Assembly: GCA_023413135.1 (NCBI GenBank)
Contig: JAEZQK010000098.1
Location: 1 to 33,945 of the forward strand
Origin: Bacillota bacterium
Lineage (GTDB): Bacteria > Bacillota > Clostridia > Christensenellales > Aristaeellaceae
Reading direction: 5' to 3'
Length of the DNA: 33,945 nt
A program made the translations under genes and the position numbers. Numbering within the stretch: the stretch's first letter is position 1; the number at the start of each line of letters is the position of its first letter. Shown piece after piece: positions 32,753 through 33,945 of the stretch. Under the pieces are notes generated by a model. It did no database searches and was not told the DNA's origin. It worked only from the letters and a program-made list of their open reading frames with translations.

Positions 32753-33755
32753 ACAGAAAAACCTGATACACAGCCCGCTGGAAAAAAATTTTTCATTCCT
32801 GGACTTGTACAGCAAGGTCGGCATTGTGATGGTCATGGTGGTTTTTATCATCATCTTTGCATTGATGTCGCCGGTTTTCTTGTCCAGGGCCAACATCATC
32901 AATGTACTGACCCAGGCATCTGTGGTCACCATCATCGGCTGCGGTATCACGCTGTTGATCATCACAGGCAATACCGATCTGTCGGCGGGCTCCATGGTCG
33001 CCCTCGGCGGCTGCATCACGCTGGGAACCTTTAAGAACCTCACCCAGGAATCCGGTTGGACTGATTGGACTGCCATGGTTGCGTCAATACTGCTGGGCAT
33101 TTTCGTCTGTCTGGTCATGTACAGTTTGGCGGCCTTCATCATCACCAAGCTGCATGTGCCTGCCTTCATTGTGACCCTGGCGGTCAGCACGGCGGCCCGG
33201 GGCCTTGCGCTGATGTACACAAGGGCCCGGGTCATCAAGCAAATCGGCAACATCGTCATCCTGGGCCAGGGAAAGCTGTTTGGGCTCATCCCCTACCCTG
33301 TTCTGTTCATGGTGGTATTTGTGGTCGTTACTTGGTTTTTACTCAGCCGTATGCGCCTGGGCCGCTACCTGTACGCGGTGGGCGGCAACAGCGAGTCTGC
33401 AAAGGCGGCGGGCATCCATGTAGATCGAACCGTCATGAAAGCCTACCTATTCCATGCATTATGCGTGGGGATTGCCGGCACATTATTCATGGCGCGCCTC
33501 AATTCCGCACAGCCCGCGGAAGGCGTGGGGCTGGAGTTTGACGCCATCACCGGTGCCATCATCGGCGGCGCTTCGCTGTCGGGCGGCTTGGGCAGCGCCG
33601 CGGGTACGGTGGTCGGCTGCATGGTCATCGCCATGATTGCCAACATCCTGACCCTACTTCGGGTTCAGTCCTATTATCAGCAGATTATCACTGGCCTCAT
33701 CATCGTGGCTGCCGTAGTGGTAGACGTACTCACCAAGGGCGGAAAGCGTAAGTAA
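32733..33755 (+). CDS. Sugar ABC transporter permease, RbsC type (CUT2)
   Basis: Membrane subunit of 340 residues with eight to ten hydrophobic segments. Family motifs are GNTDLSAGSMVALGG near the first third, YAVGGNSESAKAAGI in the coupling loop and ITGAIIGGASLSGGLGS near the end. ATG 32733 has AGGAGG 6 bases upstream inside the ATPase gene. It completes the channel, but no RbsB-type binding protein follows: 15 bases after the stop the structured terminal repeat begins and the window ends. The binding protein is likely encoded beyond the repeat or elsewhere. Confidence 0.93.
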   Translation: MSHSPLEQKNLIHSPLEKNFSFLDLYSKVGIVMVMVVFIIIFALMSPVFLSRANIINVLTQASVVTIIGCGITLLIITGNTDLSAGSMVALGGCITLGTFKNLTQESGWTDWTAMVASILLGIFVCLVMYSLAAFIITKLHVPAFIVTLAVSTAARGLALMYTRARVIKQIGNIVILGQGKLFGLIPYPVLFMVVFVVVTWFLLSRMRLGRYLYAVGGNSESAKAAGIHVDRTVMKAYLFHALCVGIAGTLFMARLNSAQPAEGVGLEFDAITGAIIGGASLSGGLGSAAGTVVGCMVIAMIANILTLLRVQSYYQQIITGLIIVAAVVVDVLTKGGKRK

Positions 33756-33769
33756 TACTAATGGAAAAT

Positions 33770-33945
33770 ATTATTGCGTCCAAAGCCGCGAGAGGCTTTT
33801 GCGCAATACAAGGAGACTAAGCGAGGCAACGCCGCGCTACGCTGGGTTCCGTAGCCCGGCTGCCGCCAGTGGCGGCAATAAGCCGGGCGGAGGAAGCTTG
33901 CGATACAAGCGATGCAAGCGGCAGCGCAGCAGCGCGCCGATTGAG
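33770..33945 (+). ncRNA. 5' part of the structured repeat/RNA candidate
   Basis: Starts with ATTATTGCGTC (33770-33780), the complement of 101-111. Internal hairpins are strong: GCTAC/GTAGC (33836-33853) and CCCGGC(TGCCGCC AGT GGCGGCA)GCCGGG (33855-33887). Five blocks match the TRAP-gene leader in order: GAGGCAACGCCGC (33823-33835), GGTTCCG (33845-33851), CCGCCAGTG (33863-33871), GGCGGAGG (33886-33893) and AAGCGATGC (33907-33915). The element continues over the window end into 50-111. Confidence 0.5.
33897..33945 (+). repeat. Terminal direct repeat, right copy
   Basis: Identical over 49 bases to 1-49. It lies inside the structured element described for 33770-33945. Confidence 0.95.

Noticed and set aside
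33748..33760. AGTAATACTA shared between 195-204 and 33751-33760 as target-site duplication
   Set aside because: The two copies are not at equal distance from the repeat ends and the left one belongs to a hairpin over a stop codon; chance or AT-rich similarity is sufficient.
1..33945. Circular plasmid or phage genome
   Set aside because: The 49-base end overlap alone allows closure, but no replication, partition, mobilisation, integrase or structural phage gene is present, and all genes are of chromosomal metabolic type.

Overview
The window looks like chromosomal DNA of an anaerobic Firmicute (Clostridia). Shine-Dalgarno sites are purine-rich, two-component and AraC/YesN regulators are of clostridial type, an oxygen-sensitive glycyl radical enzyme (GRE) is present, and sugar transporters are numerous. 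A Christensenellales-like gut, rumen or digester organism would fit, but that placement is inference. No rRNA, tRNA, phage, plasmid replication, transposase or CRISPR gene was found. The first and last 49 bases are identical, so the piece is either a closed contig or is bounded by two same-direction copies of one repeat.

Left part (1-6.5 kb): a TRAP-transporter binding protein gene (minus strand) has a ~200-nt structured leader. A YcxB-like membrane protein diverges from it. Next come a 67-nt GTAC-rich palindrome and a deletion remnant of a response regulator closed by a strong terminator. An operon follows: PhoB-type response regulator, histidine kinase, an unlisted 46-residue membrane protein, and a large lipoprotein.

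Middle part (6.6-16.2 kb): a six-gene minus-strand operon reads GRE, GRE activase, sugar-binding protein, two permeases, GH42 glycosidase. It diverges from an AraC regulator that probably controls it. This union of a radical lyase of unassigned substrate with an oligosaccharide uptake and cleavage module is the best candidate for an undescribed pathway here.

Middle-right part (16.2-27.0 kb): a second CUT1 transporter (permease, permease, binding protein) lies downstream of a membrane-bound YesN-like sensor/regulator. Then come a second AraC regulator related to the first, an MFS transporter, and a GH94 disaccharide phosphorylase with a cre-like palindrome in its leader. Neither CUT1 system has its own ATPase, so a shared MsmK-type ATPase elsewhere is expected.

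Right part (27.5-33.8 kb): a plus-strand, tightly coupled operon encodes a Gfo/Idh/MocA dehydrogenase, a TIM-barrel isomerase/epimerase, an alpha/beta hydrolase, a ROK sugar kinase and an RbsA/RbsC transporter without its binding protein. It suggests import, oxidation-assisted cleavage and phosphorylation of a glycoside or polyol.

A further signal is a structured element shared, block by block and in the same order, between the window ends and the leader of the TRAP gene. It may be an unassigned RNA family.
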